DNA from: WQXF01 sp031553615 | Lineage (GTDB): Bacteria > Bacillota > Clostridia > Christensenellales > Aristaeellaceae | DNA length: 64,000 nucleotides | Direction of reading: 5' to 3' | Assembly (NCBI GenBank): GCA_031553615.1 | Contig: JAVBLJ010000006.1 | Span: 86,107-150,106 of the forward strand | Part shown: piece by piece, positions 7,036 to 14,749 of the stretch | How the letters are laid out: the number at the start of each line of letters is the position of its first letter | How positions within the stretch are numbered: position 1 is the first letter of the stretch | Notes under the pieces: model-generated | Databases searched by the model: none | Seen by the model: only the letters and a program-made list of their open reading frames with translations | Told to the model about the DNA's origin: nothing | Position numbers and translations under genes: made by a program

Positions 7036-9887
7036 GGCTGCTCACCTCCCTTTGGCGCGTCGATGGTCATGATGGGGGCTTCCTTCAGCACGTTGCCATC
7101 CTGATCCAGGTAGCCCAGCTCCCGCTGCTTGATGCCCATCTCCAGGGTGATGTCCTCGATGGTCAGCTCCAGCTGCTCCCGGAAGTTGAGCTTGTCCAGC
7201 ACCGTGCGGTTCCAGGCGTTCCAGATTTCGCGTGCGGTCATGTAGGAACCGCCGGGGGCCATGGGCTGTTGCTTGTACCAGGATAGTTGAGAAAGCAATA
7301 CGGCCTTGGCCTCTTCGCTCCAGGCTTGGGTGGCTACCACATCGGTGTTAGCGGAAAACCAGCGGAACTCCGCGCCGTAGTAGTTCTCCAGGTCGTCGGC
7401 GAAAAGGGCCTGCGTGTCGGTCGAAAGCCACCAGCGCATGAAATCCCAGGCGCGGTCCTGACGCTCCGGGGTGGTTTTGAAGAGCAGAGCTCCGGTTTGC
7501 GTCCCGGCTTGCCAGCGGAGCAGCCGGCCTTGGGCATCGTAGGTGCCCGGCGCGGGCGCGATGTGCCACAGGCCGGATATGTCCGGCGCGGCCAGGTCGA
7601 ACAACATGTATTGATCGATGCCCGTGATGCCCAGCGGCACATCCCCCAGGCGGAAGTGCTGGTAGAAGCTGCCCATTTCCTCCTGCATGCCATACTTGGT
7701 AAACAGCTCCGTCCAGTATCGGAAAGCCTCAAAGCCTGCTTCGGTATCGAAGGCGATGCGCAGGCCGTCGGGGGTGTACACGGGCACATTGTTTTGGAAG
7801 AAGAAGGTCAGGTAGTCGCCGTAAGGATAAAAAAGGTTGTAGTTGTTTTGCAGCAGGGTCGCCAGGGCGCGGGTGATGTCGTCCCAGGTCTGGGGCACGG
7901 GGATGCCCAAACGGTTGAGCACATCCTCCCGGTAGTAGAGGACGTTGACCCGCACCTCTTCGGCGATGGCGTATTCGCTGCCGCTGAGGGTATAGGGAAT
8001 GCGGGAACCCGGAACGATGGGGGCCATGAGTTCGTCAAAGCCCTCCAATGTGCTCAGATCCACCAGCGTGTTTCGCAGGGCCAGCTCAAAGGGCAGAGCG
8101 ATGTCTGTGCCCGTGACCACATCCGGCAGGTGGCCCGAGGCGTTGGCGAGCACCAGCAGCTGGGTGCCGGACGGGCAGTAACTGACGGTGACGGGGATGC
8201 CGGTCGCCTTGGTGTAATACTCGTCGGCCATGCGCTGCATTAGGTCCACGTAATCCCGGCTGCGCTGAACCCAAACCTGTACCGATTCCGGACGGTTTGC
8301 CACGCTGCTTTGGCCGGAGGCGGCAAAGGAGGAGCCGAAGCTGCGCATGCCATACCAAATCGAGCGGAAGAAACCGGCGCCGGGGGCCGGAAAGTGTTGA
8401 TCGGCGGACTTGACGTACAGCTTATCCAGCAGCAAGGGCTGGTTGTTCAGCCGATCCTCCCAATCGGAAAGGCTGGTGTACACCGCGCTAAGCGAATCCT
8501 CGGATTTGGCGATGTCGTTGGGCCGGGCGGCCAGCTTGCGCAGGTCGCTGACGGCGGCGGACAGGTTGCCCAGCTCTCCGCCGGAGCCTGCGATCTGCCC
8601 CAGCAGCTCGGTCACCTGCACGAGCTCTGCCTCGTAGGTTGATAAATCCTGAGCGATGGTGGGGAGGTAATCGGCCAGGTTCCATAGGCGGTAGATGTCC
8701 GCCGCGCCATCGCCGATGATCTCCCGCACCCGAAGATCGAGGGCTTTGAGGGCCAGGTTGGTTGTCCGCAGACGGGTGTAGGCCTCCCGGTAGGGGGCGG
8801 CCACCACGGTCAGGCGCAGGGTGTGCGTGCCGGCGGTGAGGCGAAAGGCATAGGGAGTTTGGCTGCTTCCCGGCACGCATTGGCTCCAGCCCGAGCTGGC
8901 GGCAAAGGCCAGGGTATCCATTTCCGCGAAGGGCGCTTGCCCATCGATCTCCAGCCGCCGGAAGGAGGGCAGGGAAGGGTTGAAGCTCTGCCGATAGTCG
9001 AAGGCCAGCTGATACAGGCCGTCGGCGGGCACGCTGATTTCCCACTCCACCCAGTCGCCCGCCGTGTCCCATCGCTCGCCGCCCACGGTGTTCAGGGCTT
9101 GATGCCCCACGGCTTCGGGGGAAACGCCGGGTTCAGCGATGCTGAGGGTCTGGATGTTCTTGCCGGAGCGCAGATGCAGGTTCTCCGCCTCGACGCAGGT
9201 GAGCACGCCCGAGGCCTCCGCACCGCCCGCCGCCGCGTAAGCGGCATAGGGAACGCGGGGAGCAGGTGCGGTCAGGGTAATGCTGCGAATGGCAAGGCCA
9301 CCCTTGAGGCCGTGGAAGGTCAGGGTGTTGATGCCCGGCTGGAAGGCAAACAGGAACGGCTCGGCAAACAATCCGGCCCGATCCCGCAACGGCTGCGCGG
9401 TGAAGGTTTCCATCGGGAGGGGCTGGGGGAGGGCATCGTTGCCGTAGCTGTTGCGCGCAAAGGGATATTGATTATCCCGAAATTGCTTGGTGAATGCAAA
9501 GTTCGCGGCCTGGGCAAAGGGGATTTGGCCGTTGATGCTTAGGCCGCGCTCGATGATGCCGGAGTTGGCCTCTCGCATCACGTGCTCGACCTGAATTTGA
9601 TAGAGGCCGCCTGCAGGCACCTCCACCGTGAAGGATACCTCACCGACGGCCTGATCCCAGATCAAGGCAGGCTGACCATCCAGGGTGGCGAGCTGCGCGG
9701 CAGTGCCCGATATCGCCGCGCTTTCCAGCGGCACGGTGATGTCCGCCACACAGGGGCGCAGCCCCTGAACCTGCCAGGCGGCCAGGGCTTCGGCATAATC
9801 AGAGGGGGCCGCCTCCGCCTGGGTAGCGGAAAATAGCCCGCCAATCAGCAGCGTGGCGCATACAAGGGGCAATGTGCGACGAATCAT
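7032..9887 (-). CDS. Giant substrate-binding protein with N-terminal carbohydrate-binding-like modules
   Basis: 951 aa, more than twice the usual 420-460 aa for this family. A signal peptide ends near residue 27 (ATQAEA). Two beta-sandwich, CBM-like regions follow: about 45-220, and about 230-390 containing GDWVEWEISVPADGLYQL, the CBM6/CBM35-like pattern. A helical linker at about 395-520 comes next. The C-terminal ~400 residues are a type 1 extracellular solute-binding fold (PDVVTGTDIALPFELALRNT, AIAEEVRVNVLYYREDVLNRLG, PQTWDDITRAL). It is presumably anchored or held at the cell surface and delivers sugar to permeases 6103-7035 and 5230-6102, with the extra modules gripping polymer ends. A paralogue of 953 aa sits at 42372-45233. 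The binding-protein assignment is firm; the sandwich modules are read from pattern only. Confidence 0.88.
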   Translation of the reverse strand: MIRRTLPLVCATLLIGGLFSATQAEAAPSDYAEALAAWQVQGLRPCVADITVPLESAAISGTAAQLATLDGQPALIWDQAVGEVSFTVEVPAGGLYQIQVEHVMREANSGIIERGLSINGQIPFAQAANFAFTKQFRDNQYPFARNSYGNDALPQPLPMETFTAQPLRDRAGLFAEPFLFAFQPGINTLTFHGLKGGLAIRSITLTAPAPRVPYAAYAAAGGAEASGVLTCVEAENLHLRSGKNIQTLSIAEPGVSPEAVGHQALNTVGGERWDTAGDWVEWEISVPADGLYQLAFDYRQSFNPSLPSFRRLEIDGQAPFAEMDTLAFAASSGWSQCVPGSSQTPYAFRLTAGTHTLRLTVVAAPYREAYTRLRTTNLALKALDLRVREIIGDGAADIYRLWNLADYLPTIAQDLSTYEAELVQVTELLGQIAGSGGELGNLSAAVSDLRKLAARPNDIAKSEDSLSAVYTSLSDWEDRLNNQPLLLDKLYVKSADQHFPAPGAGFFRSIWYGMRSFGSSFAASGQSSVANRPESVQVWVQRSRDYVDLMQRMADEYYTKATGIPVTVSYCPSGTQLLVLANASGHLPDVVTGTDIALPFELALRNTLVDLSTLEGFDELMAPIVPGSRIPYTLSGSEYAIAEEVRVNVLYYREDVLNRLGIPVPQTWDDITRALATLLQNNYNLFYPYGDYLTFFFQNNVPVYTPDGLRIAFDTEAGFEAFRYWTELFTKYGMQEEMGSFYQHFRLGDVPLGITGIDQYMLFDLAAPDISGLWHIAPAPGTYDAQGRLLRWQAGTQTGALLFKTTPERQDRAWDFMRWWLSTDTQALFADDLENYYGAEFRWFSANTDVVATQAWSEEAKAVLLSQLSWYKQQPMAPGGSYMTAREIWNAWNRTVLDKLNFREQLELTIEDITLEMGIKQRELGYLDQDGNVLKEAPIMTIDAPKGGEQP

Positions 9888-9903
9888 GTGGCCTCCTCCG
9901 GCG

Positions 9904-11022
9904 TCAATCGATGCGCGCGCCGGTATTGCAATCGAAGAAATTGAAGTGCTTCATGCTGGGCGTGACGATCAGCGGCGCGCCTAGCTTGAACTGGCGATCC
10001 GAGGAAGTGCGCACCACCACGGTGCTGTTCACCCCAAACTGTGCGTGGACATACCGGTCGGCGCCCACCAGCTCCGATAGGTCCACCGTGGCGCGAAAGG
10101 AGGTTTTTCCCATGGGGCCGCCCTCGTCCGCCTCGATTTGGATGTATTCGGGCCGGATGCCGCCGATCAGATCGTAGTGAATCAGGCGCGAAAGCTGCCC
10201 TTGCAGCATTTCTGCGGGCACCTGGATGCGCATGTAGGAATTGGAGAACCACACGCAGCCCTCCATCTCCACGAGGGTGCCCTGCAGGAAGTTCATTTGC
10301 GGAGAGCCCACGAAGCCCGCCACGTAGCGGTTGGCGGGGGTGTTATAGATGGCTTCGGGGGTGCCGATTTGCTGAATGATGCCGCCGTTCATCACCACGA
10401 TCCGGTCGCCCATGGTCATGGCCTCGATCTGATCGTGGGTGACGTAGATGGTGGTGGCCTTTAGCTCCCGGTGGAGCTTGATGATCTCGGCGCGCATCTG
10501 CACGCGCATCTTGGCGTCCAGGTTCGAAAGGGGCTCGTCCATCAGAAATACCGAAGGATCGCGCACGATGGCGCGGCCCAGGGCGACGCGCTGGCGCTGA
10601 CCGCCGGAAACGTCCTTGGGTAGCCGGGTGAGCAGGTGATCTATCTCCAACTGCTTGGCCTTCTGCGCGACGATTTCGTCGATTCGATATTTTTCCATCT
10701 TTCGCAGCCGCAGGCCAAAGGCGATGTTTTCAAACAAGTTCAAATTGGGGTACAGGGCGTAATTCTGAAACACCATGGCGATATTGCGCTTCTTGGGGGA
10801 AAGATTGTTGACCAGCTTGCCGTCGATCCAAATCTCGCCCTTGGTAATGCTCTCCAGGCCAGCCACCATGCGCAGGGTGGTGGTTTTGCCGCAGCCGGAA
10901 GAGCCGACGAACACGATGAATTCGCCGTCCTCGATATCCAGGTTGAAGTTTTGCACGGCGGGCGCCACGTTCTTGGCGTTCGGGTATATCTTCCAAATGT
11001 CTCGCAGAGAAACTTTTACCAT
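9904..11022 (-). CDS. ugpC: Carbohydrate ABC transporter ATPase (MsmX/UgpC/MalK type)
   Basis: 372 aa cytoplasmic ATPase. Walker A is GSSGCGKTT (residues 40-48), the ABC signature VSGGQRQRVALGRA, Walker B FLMDEPLSNLDAK, and the H-loop sits in YVTHDQIEAM. The C-terminal third is the MalK-type regulatory TOBE region. It couples ATP hydrolysis to sugar import. It lies between a standard binding-protein gene and the giant binding-protein gene, 16 bases before the latter. It is the only carbohydrate ATPase in the window, although at least eight permease genes are present. In Firmicutes, MsmX-type ATPases are known to serve several importers, so it probably also energises the cassette at 42-55 kb. 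The symbol reflects family and not a tested substrate. Confidence 0.95.
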   Translation of the reverse strand: MVKVSLRDIWKIYPNAKNVAPAVQNFNLDIEDGEFIVFVGSSGCGKTTTLRMVAGLESITKGEIWIDGKLVNNLSPKKRNIAMVFQNYALYPNLNLFENIAFGLRLRKMEKYRIDEIVAQKAKQLEIDHLLTRLPKDVSGGQRQRVALGRAIVRDPSVFLMDEPLSNLDAKMRVQMRAEIIKLHRELKATTIYVTHDQIEAMTMGDRIVVMNGGIIQQIGTPEAIYNTPANRYVAGFVGSPQMNFLQGTLVEMEGCVWFSNSYMRIQVPAEMLQGQLSRLIHYDLIGGIRPEYIQIEADEGGPMGKTSFRATVDLSELVGADRYVHAQFGVNSTVVVRTSSDRQFKLGAPLIVTPSMKHFNFFDCNTGARID

Positions 11023-11038
11023 AACTCCACCCCATAAA

Positions 11039-11078
11039 GCATTGCGGGAAGCCGACGTTGCTCGACTTCCCGCAATGC
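11039..11078 (-). promoter_or_regulatory. Intercistronic hairpin between binding-protein and ATPase genes
   Basis: A perfect 13-bp inverted repeat (GCATTGCGGGAAG / CTTCCCGCAATGC) with a 14-base loop fills the 89-base gap between the binding-protein stop (11112) and the ATPase start (11022). On the minus strand it is followed by only TTTA and no T-run, so it looks more like an mRNA-stabilising or partially terminating hairpin than a full terminator. By analogy with the malE-malF gap it could keep binding-protein mRNA more abundant than the downstream genes. Confidence 0.75.
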
Positions 11079-11111
11079 ACGTTCGTGACTAGCTGTTCGT
11101 TGAAGTCAATG

Positions 11112-12494
11112 TTAGTTGAAGTCTACCGCGCTGTTGGCGTTGACGTAGTCGTCGTATTCCTTCAGGGCGTCCACCAGCTGCACTTCACCCTTGGCGACCT
11201 TGCGGGTCAGCTCCACCAGGCGGCCGGGATCACAGGGCACCATGGAGGGGCTGGCGGCGGCGGAACGGAAGCCGTCGTACAGCAGCTGCATCGCGGGGTT
11301 GAGCTTGTACTCGGTGGTGAAGGGCGGAATGCCGAAGGTGAAGGTGAACAGGTTCTCATCGTACTTGAAGATGTTGAGGGTTTCGGCTTCGTTGTTGGGG
11401 TTGATGGCGTGCGCGCCTTCGCGGAAGGATTCGCTGGTCAGGGTCTTGAGGAACTGCCAGGCCAAATCCTTGTTCTTGCTGCCCGCGTAGATGGAGTAGC
11501 CGATGACGGAGGTGCCAGCGCCGCGGCCGGCGGGGCCCACGGGGGCATTGTAGAAGGACTGCGGGAAGCGCTGTTCCTTGGTTACGGGATCCACCAGCAC
11601 GGCCCAGCTGGACACGCCGGGGAAGGTGCCCGCCACGCCCTTTTGCCAATCGATATCCCACACGGTGTTGTCCAGGCCCATGGCGTTGCGCTCATCCTGG
11701 GAGAGGGTGCAGGCGTAGTTGTCGGCCTGAATCTCCAGGTACTTCTCGATGGCGGTAACAGCATTGGGGTCTTCGGCCAGGTTGGACAGGCGCTTGTCGC
11801 CCTCTTCCTTATAACCCTTGACGCCGTAGGCCTGGAAGAACATGTTCAGAATGCGGACGTAGTCCTGCTCATCGATGTTCCGGGCGATGCCCACGGTCTT
11901 GTTGGTGGGATCGGACTTGTTGGTCAACTGCTTGCACATGGCAATGTAGTCGTCGATGGTCCAATCGTTGGTGGGGTAGGGGGTATTGGTCTTGTCGAAC
12001 ACGTCCAGGTTGCACAGGATGCCGTAGGGCATCACGTCGAAGGGAATGCCGTACACCTTGCCGTCGACCTTGTGCATGTCCATCAGCTCGGGGATGAAGT
12101 TGTTGACGAACTCAGCGTCGTTGGCCATGTAATCGTCCAAGGGCTCGCACAGGCCTTGGGCTACTTGCTGGCGCAGAACCACGGGCACGTCGCCCTCCCA
12201 GAAGTACACGTCGGGCGCATCGCCTGCGGCGATGGCGGCCACCAGATCGCCCCAGCCCTTGTTGAGGGTGATGTTCAGCTTCAGGTTGGGAATCTGCTCC
12301 TGAAAATAATCGTAGTAGGGATCGCCGGGCTTGCCGCCCACCAGGCCGTACAGGGAATACCAGCCGGACGCGTCGCCGCGCATCCAAACGTTCAGCTCGC
12401 CGGTGATGTCGGCAGTGGCGGCCATGGCGGGCATGCAGCCGATGACCAGCAGCAGGGCCAGCAGCAGGGAGAAAAGACGGATACCATGTTTCAT
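11112..12494 (-). CDS. Carbohydrate ABC transporter substrate-binding protein
   Basis: 460 aa, first gene of the left operon. The start was placed at 12494, where an ATG follows a strong GGAGGACCT site and opens a signal peptide (MKHGIRLFSLLLALLLVIGC); the frame continues upstream, but that part is not protein-like. VIGC could be a lipobox (Cys20), or signal peptidase I may cut at PAMA. The body is a type 1 extracellular solute-binding protein: GDAPDVYFWEGDVPVVLRQQ, GKVYGIPFDVMPYGILCN, WTIDDYIAMCKQLT, SVIGYSIYAGSKNKDLAWQFL. It probably serves the permease pair cut at the left edge of the window, as the binding protein at 53599-54867 serves the second pair of its cassette. The regulatory palindrome at 12536-12554 lies in its leader. 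Confidence 0.93.
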   Translation of the reverse strand: MKHGIRLFSLLLALLLVIGCMPAMAATADITGELNVWMRGDASGWYSLYGLVGGKPGDPYYDYFQEQIPNLKLNITLNKGWGDLVAAIAAGDAPDVYFWEGDVPVVLRQQVAQGLCEPLDDYMANDAEFVNNFIPELMDMHKVDGKVYGIPFDVMPYGILCNLDVFDKTNTPYPTNDWTIDDYIAMCKQLTNKSDPTNKTVGIARNIDEQDYVRILNMFFQAYGVKGYKEEGDKRLSNLAEDPNAVTAIEKYLEIQADNYACTLSQDERNAMGLDNTVWDIDWQKGVAGTFPGVSSWAVLVDPVTKEQRFPQSFYNAPVGPAGRGAGTSVIGYSIYAGSKNKDLAWQFLKTLTSESFREGAHAINPNNEAETLNIFKYDENLFTFTFGIPPFTTEYKLNPAMQLLYDGFRSAAASPSMVPCDPGRLVELTRKVAKGEVQLVDALKEYDDYVNANSAVDFN

Positions 12495-12535
12495 TCTTAG
12501 GTCCTCCTTCAATTTTGTGCTTACATACAGGCATG

Positions 12536-12554
12536 TTAAGTAACTGTTACTTAA
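12536..12554. promoter_or_regulatory. 19-bp perfect palindrome, probable operator of the left operon
   Basis: TTAAGTAACTGTTACTTAA is a perfect inverted repeat with 9-bp arms around one base. It lies 42 bases upstream of the start of the binding-protein gene (12494, minus strand), between that start and the shared upstream region. A dimeric repressor or activator site is the simplest reading. It does not resemble the AAACGTTT-core sites near 40-42 kb, so a different regulator is expected. Confidence 0.7.
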
Positions 12555-12610
12555 TTTAACGAAATGCAAAAGTAACAAGCCAAAGCCTGCATGTATTTGT
12601 GTTGGTTGAA

Positions 12611-12682
12611 TTGTAGCATACTGCCTATGCGATGTAAAGAGGATTCTTGCATACTGCCTACGGCGAATCTGTAAAGAGGAGA
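12611..12682. repeat. Imperfect ~34-bp direct repeat in divergent promoter region
   Basis: Two copies share GCATACTGCCTA and, after a variable spacer, TGTAAAGAGGA (first copy about 12611-12644, second about 12647-12682). They lie in the 333-base divergent gap 12495-12827, upstream of the left operon promoter region. Tandem activator sites or a decayed duplication are both possible. Confidence 0.6.
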
Positions 12683-12741
12683 TGAAGGAACCGCAGCGGG
12701 CTGGATGCGCCGGAACCCACAAACTTTCCGGCGGAAAGCCG

Positions 12742-12771
12742 TTGACAAAGGTTAACGGGTTACCTTACAAT
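12742..12771 (+). promoter_or_regulatory. Promoter of the GT108/GH130 operon with operator in the spacer
   Basis: TTGACA (12742-12747), an 18-base spacer and TACAAT (12766-12771) form a good vegetative promoter 57 bases before the ATG at 12828. The spacer holds a near-palindrome, GGTTAACGGGTTACC (12750-12764), with a TAACGGGTTA core like LacI-family operators. Binding there would block RNA polymerase. The last gene of this operon encodes a LacI regulator, so autoregulation is likely. Confidence 0.75.
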
Positions 12772-12827
12772 AAGCAAAACAACTGTACAAAAAATTGAAC
12801 AAAAAATATTATAAGGGGGAAATCCCG

Positions 12828-13781
12828 ATGTATAGCATGGCGCCAACCAATCCGAAGTCCGCGTACGCTGCGTTTCTTGCCAAGGGCTTGCCCAAGCAGC
12901 AGGGCCGGGTGCTGACCTTTTTGGGGGTGGAAGGATACGACGTATACAACCCTTCCGTGCCGTTTTCCTGGCAGGGGAAGCGGGTTATGGCGGGCCGGGT
13001 AGAGCCCCGCGCCAACGCCGATGCCCGGATCATGTTTTTCGAAGAGACGGATGCGGGCTGGCAGCTGATCCCCGATGCGTTCGTGTTTGAAGGCATGGAG
13101 GACCCCTTCGTTACCCACATCGGCGGGCACACCATTCTAGGTGGTGTCCACGCCATTTGGCGGCCCAATGGCGAGTTGATCACCTATCACACAGATTTCT
13201 ATTGCGTGGACGATCTACGCTGCCCCAAGCACGTGCTGCAAGGCCCCAGCTGCATGAAGGATATTCGCCTTTTGGAGCTGCCAGACGGTCGCGTTGCGGT
13301 GTTTTCCCGGCCCAATGGCGAGGCGGTAAAGGGATTGCCCATCAAGGCCTCCATTGGGATCGCTATCGTGGCAAGCCTCAGCGAGGTGATCCAGGAGGTG
13401 ATCGCGAGCGCCCCCATGATCCAATGGGCCTTCGATGCGGAGGCCTGGGGCGGTGCGAACCAATTGGTGAACCTGAAGGGGGGCCTTATCGGCCTAATTG
13501 GCCACATGTCCTGGGGCGAACAGCAGGAGGGCCGGAACATGCTCCACTACTACAGCATGGCCGCCGTGGTGGACCCCGAAAAGCAGACCGTTACGCCCTT
13601 TGAAGTCATCAGCTCCCGGGAGTGCTTCCCGGCAGGGCCTGCCAAGCGCTCGGACCTGGTGGACGTATGCTTCACCAGCGGTATTGAGCGGTTGCCAGAC
13701 GGTACGGCACGGCTCTATTCCGGGCTTAGCGATGCGCAGGTGGGTATGCTGACCATTCCCGATCCGTTTGCCGGGCAATAA
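12828..13781 (+). CDS. DUF1861 / GT108-like protein, probable mannoside phosphorylase
   Basis: 317 aa, cytoplasmic with no signal peptide. I chose the ATG at 12828 because AAGGGGGAA precedes it by a normal distance; an in-frame TTG at 12795 is less likely. The sequence has the DUF1861 pattern: FLGVEGYDVYNPSVPFSWQG, RVMAGRVEPRANADARIMFF, EDPFVTHIGGHTILGGVHA. This family includes the Leishmania MTP enzymes, classified as GT108, which make and phosphorolyse beta-1,2-mannan. A five-bladed propeller phosphorylase acting on beta-mannosides is therefore the best guess. The two following genes encode GH130-like proteins, a family that also phosphorolyses beta-mannosides, and a LacI regulator closes the operon. 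Specificity is inferred from family and neighbours. Confidence 0.82.
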   Translation: MYSMAPTNPKSAYAAFLAKGLPKQQGRVLTFLGVEGYDVYNPSVPFSWQGKRVMAGRVEPRANADARIMFFEETDAGWQLIPDAFVFEGMEDPFVTHIGGHTILGGVHAIWRPNGELITYHTDFYCVDDLRCPKHVLQGPSCMKDIRLLELPDGRVAVFSRPNGEAVKGLPIKASIGIAIVASLSEVIQEVIASAPMIQWAFDAEAWGGANQLVNLKGGLIGLIGHMSWGEQQEGRNMLHYYSMAAVVDPEKQTVTPFEVISSRECFPAGPAKRSDLVDVCFTSGIERLPDGTARLYSGLSDAQVGMLTIPDPFAGQ

Positions 13782-13801
13782 ATGCCGAGAGGGGCTGCAA
13801 T

Positions 13802-14749
13802 ATGTTTCCAGAATGGGCCATCGGACCCTTTGAAAAGGCGGCGGAGAACCCGGTGCTCTCGCCTTCCCCGGAAGGCTTTGATTCCTGGGCTGCGTACAAC
13901 CCCGCCGTGATCTACGCCCAGGGCGCGTACCATATGTTTTACCGGGCAGAAACCAAGGATGAGCGAGATACGCCCTACTGCGGAACCTCCCGGATCGGCT
14001 ACGCCGTGAGCGAGGATGGTGTGCGCTTTGAGAAGCGCGGCCTCGCGCTGGACGCCACCGAGCCCTATGAGCTGCCCGGCGGCGTGGAAGACCCGCGCAT
14101 CGTGCTGGTGGAAGGGGTGTATCACCTGCTATACACCGCCTACAATTACCCGGCGGTCTATCTTTGCAGCGCCATCAGCACCGATCTGCTCCATTGGGAA
14201 AAGCAAGGCCCCGTGTTTCCGGCGGAAACCGCTGCGGGCAAGCAGAGCAAGTCGGCCTGCGTGGTGGTCAATCCCGGCTTGGAGGCGGTGAAAATCGACG
14301 GCCTCTACCGCATGTTCACCAACGAGTTCTACGCCGAATCGCCAGATTTCATCTGCTGGACGTGTATTCCCTTCGAGGCCTCGGCCTTCAGCGGTTGTCT
14401 CCACGAGGTGTGCACCGCCATCACCGATTATCGCAACCCGGGGGAGGACCCCATCGTGCTGTTCGTGGCCGGGGATTTGAAGAAGCTTTGCCCCGAGCGG
14501 GATTTGTTTTATGCCGTCACCGAATGCCTGCTGGACAGGCACGATCCCCTGCAGCGCATCGACGCTATGCAAGAACCTGTGATTTGCGCGGAACTGCTGT
14601 TCGAAAAATCGCTGGAGCGACTGACCGGCGAGGCGGTGAAGGGCACCATCTTCCTGGACAGCGTATTTCGCAAAGATGGGGTCTGGCACGTGTATTACGG
14701 CGCGTCCGACATGTGCGTGGGCGCAGCCTTTGCCAAGGAGGAGCCGTGA
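13802..14749 (+). CDS. GH130-family-like beta-mannoside phosphorylase or hydrolase
   Basis: 315 aa, cytoplasmic. Five-bladed propeller pattern of the GH130/GH43-like group: ENPVLSPSPEGFDSWAAYNPAV, YHMFYRAETKD, RIGYAVSEDGVRFEKRG, GGVEDPRIVLVEGVYHLLYTAYN, then VCTAITDYRNPGEDP. GH130 enzymes mainly phosphorolyse beta-mannosides to mannose 1-phosphate; some members hydrolyse instead. It starts 20 bases after the DUF1861 gene, and its TGA overlaps the ATG of the next gene by one base. No phosphate-binding residues can be assigned from reading alone, so phosphorylase versus hydrolase is open. Confidence 0.83.
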   Translation: MFPEWAIGPFEKAAENPVLSPSPEGFDSWAAYNPAVIYAQGAYHMFYRAETKDERDTPYCGTSRIGYAVSEDGVRFEKRGLALDATEPYELPGGVEDPRIVLVEGVYHLLYTAYNYPAVYLCSAISTDLLHWEKQGPVFPAETAAGKQSKSACVVVNPGLEAVKIDGLYRMFTNEFYAESPDFICWTCIPFEASAFSGCLHEVCTAITDYRNPGEDPIVLFVAGDLKKLCPERDLFYAVTECLLDRHDPLQRIDAMQEPVICAELLFEKSLERLTGEAVKGTIFLDSVFRKDGVWHVYYGASDMCVGAAFAKEEP

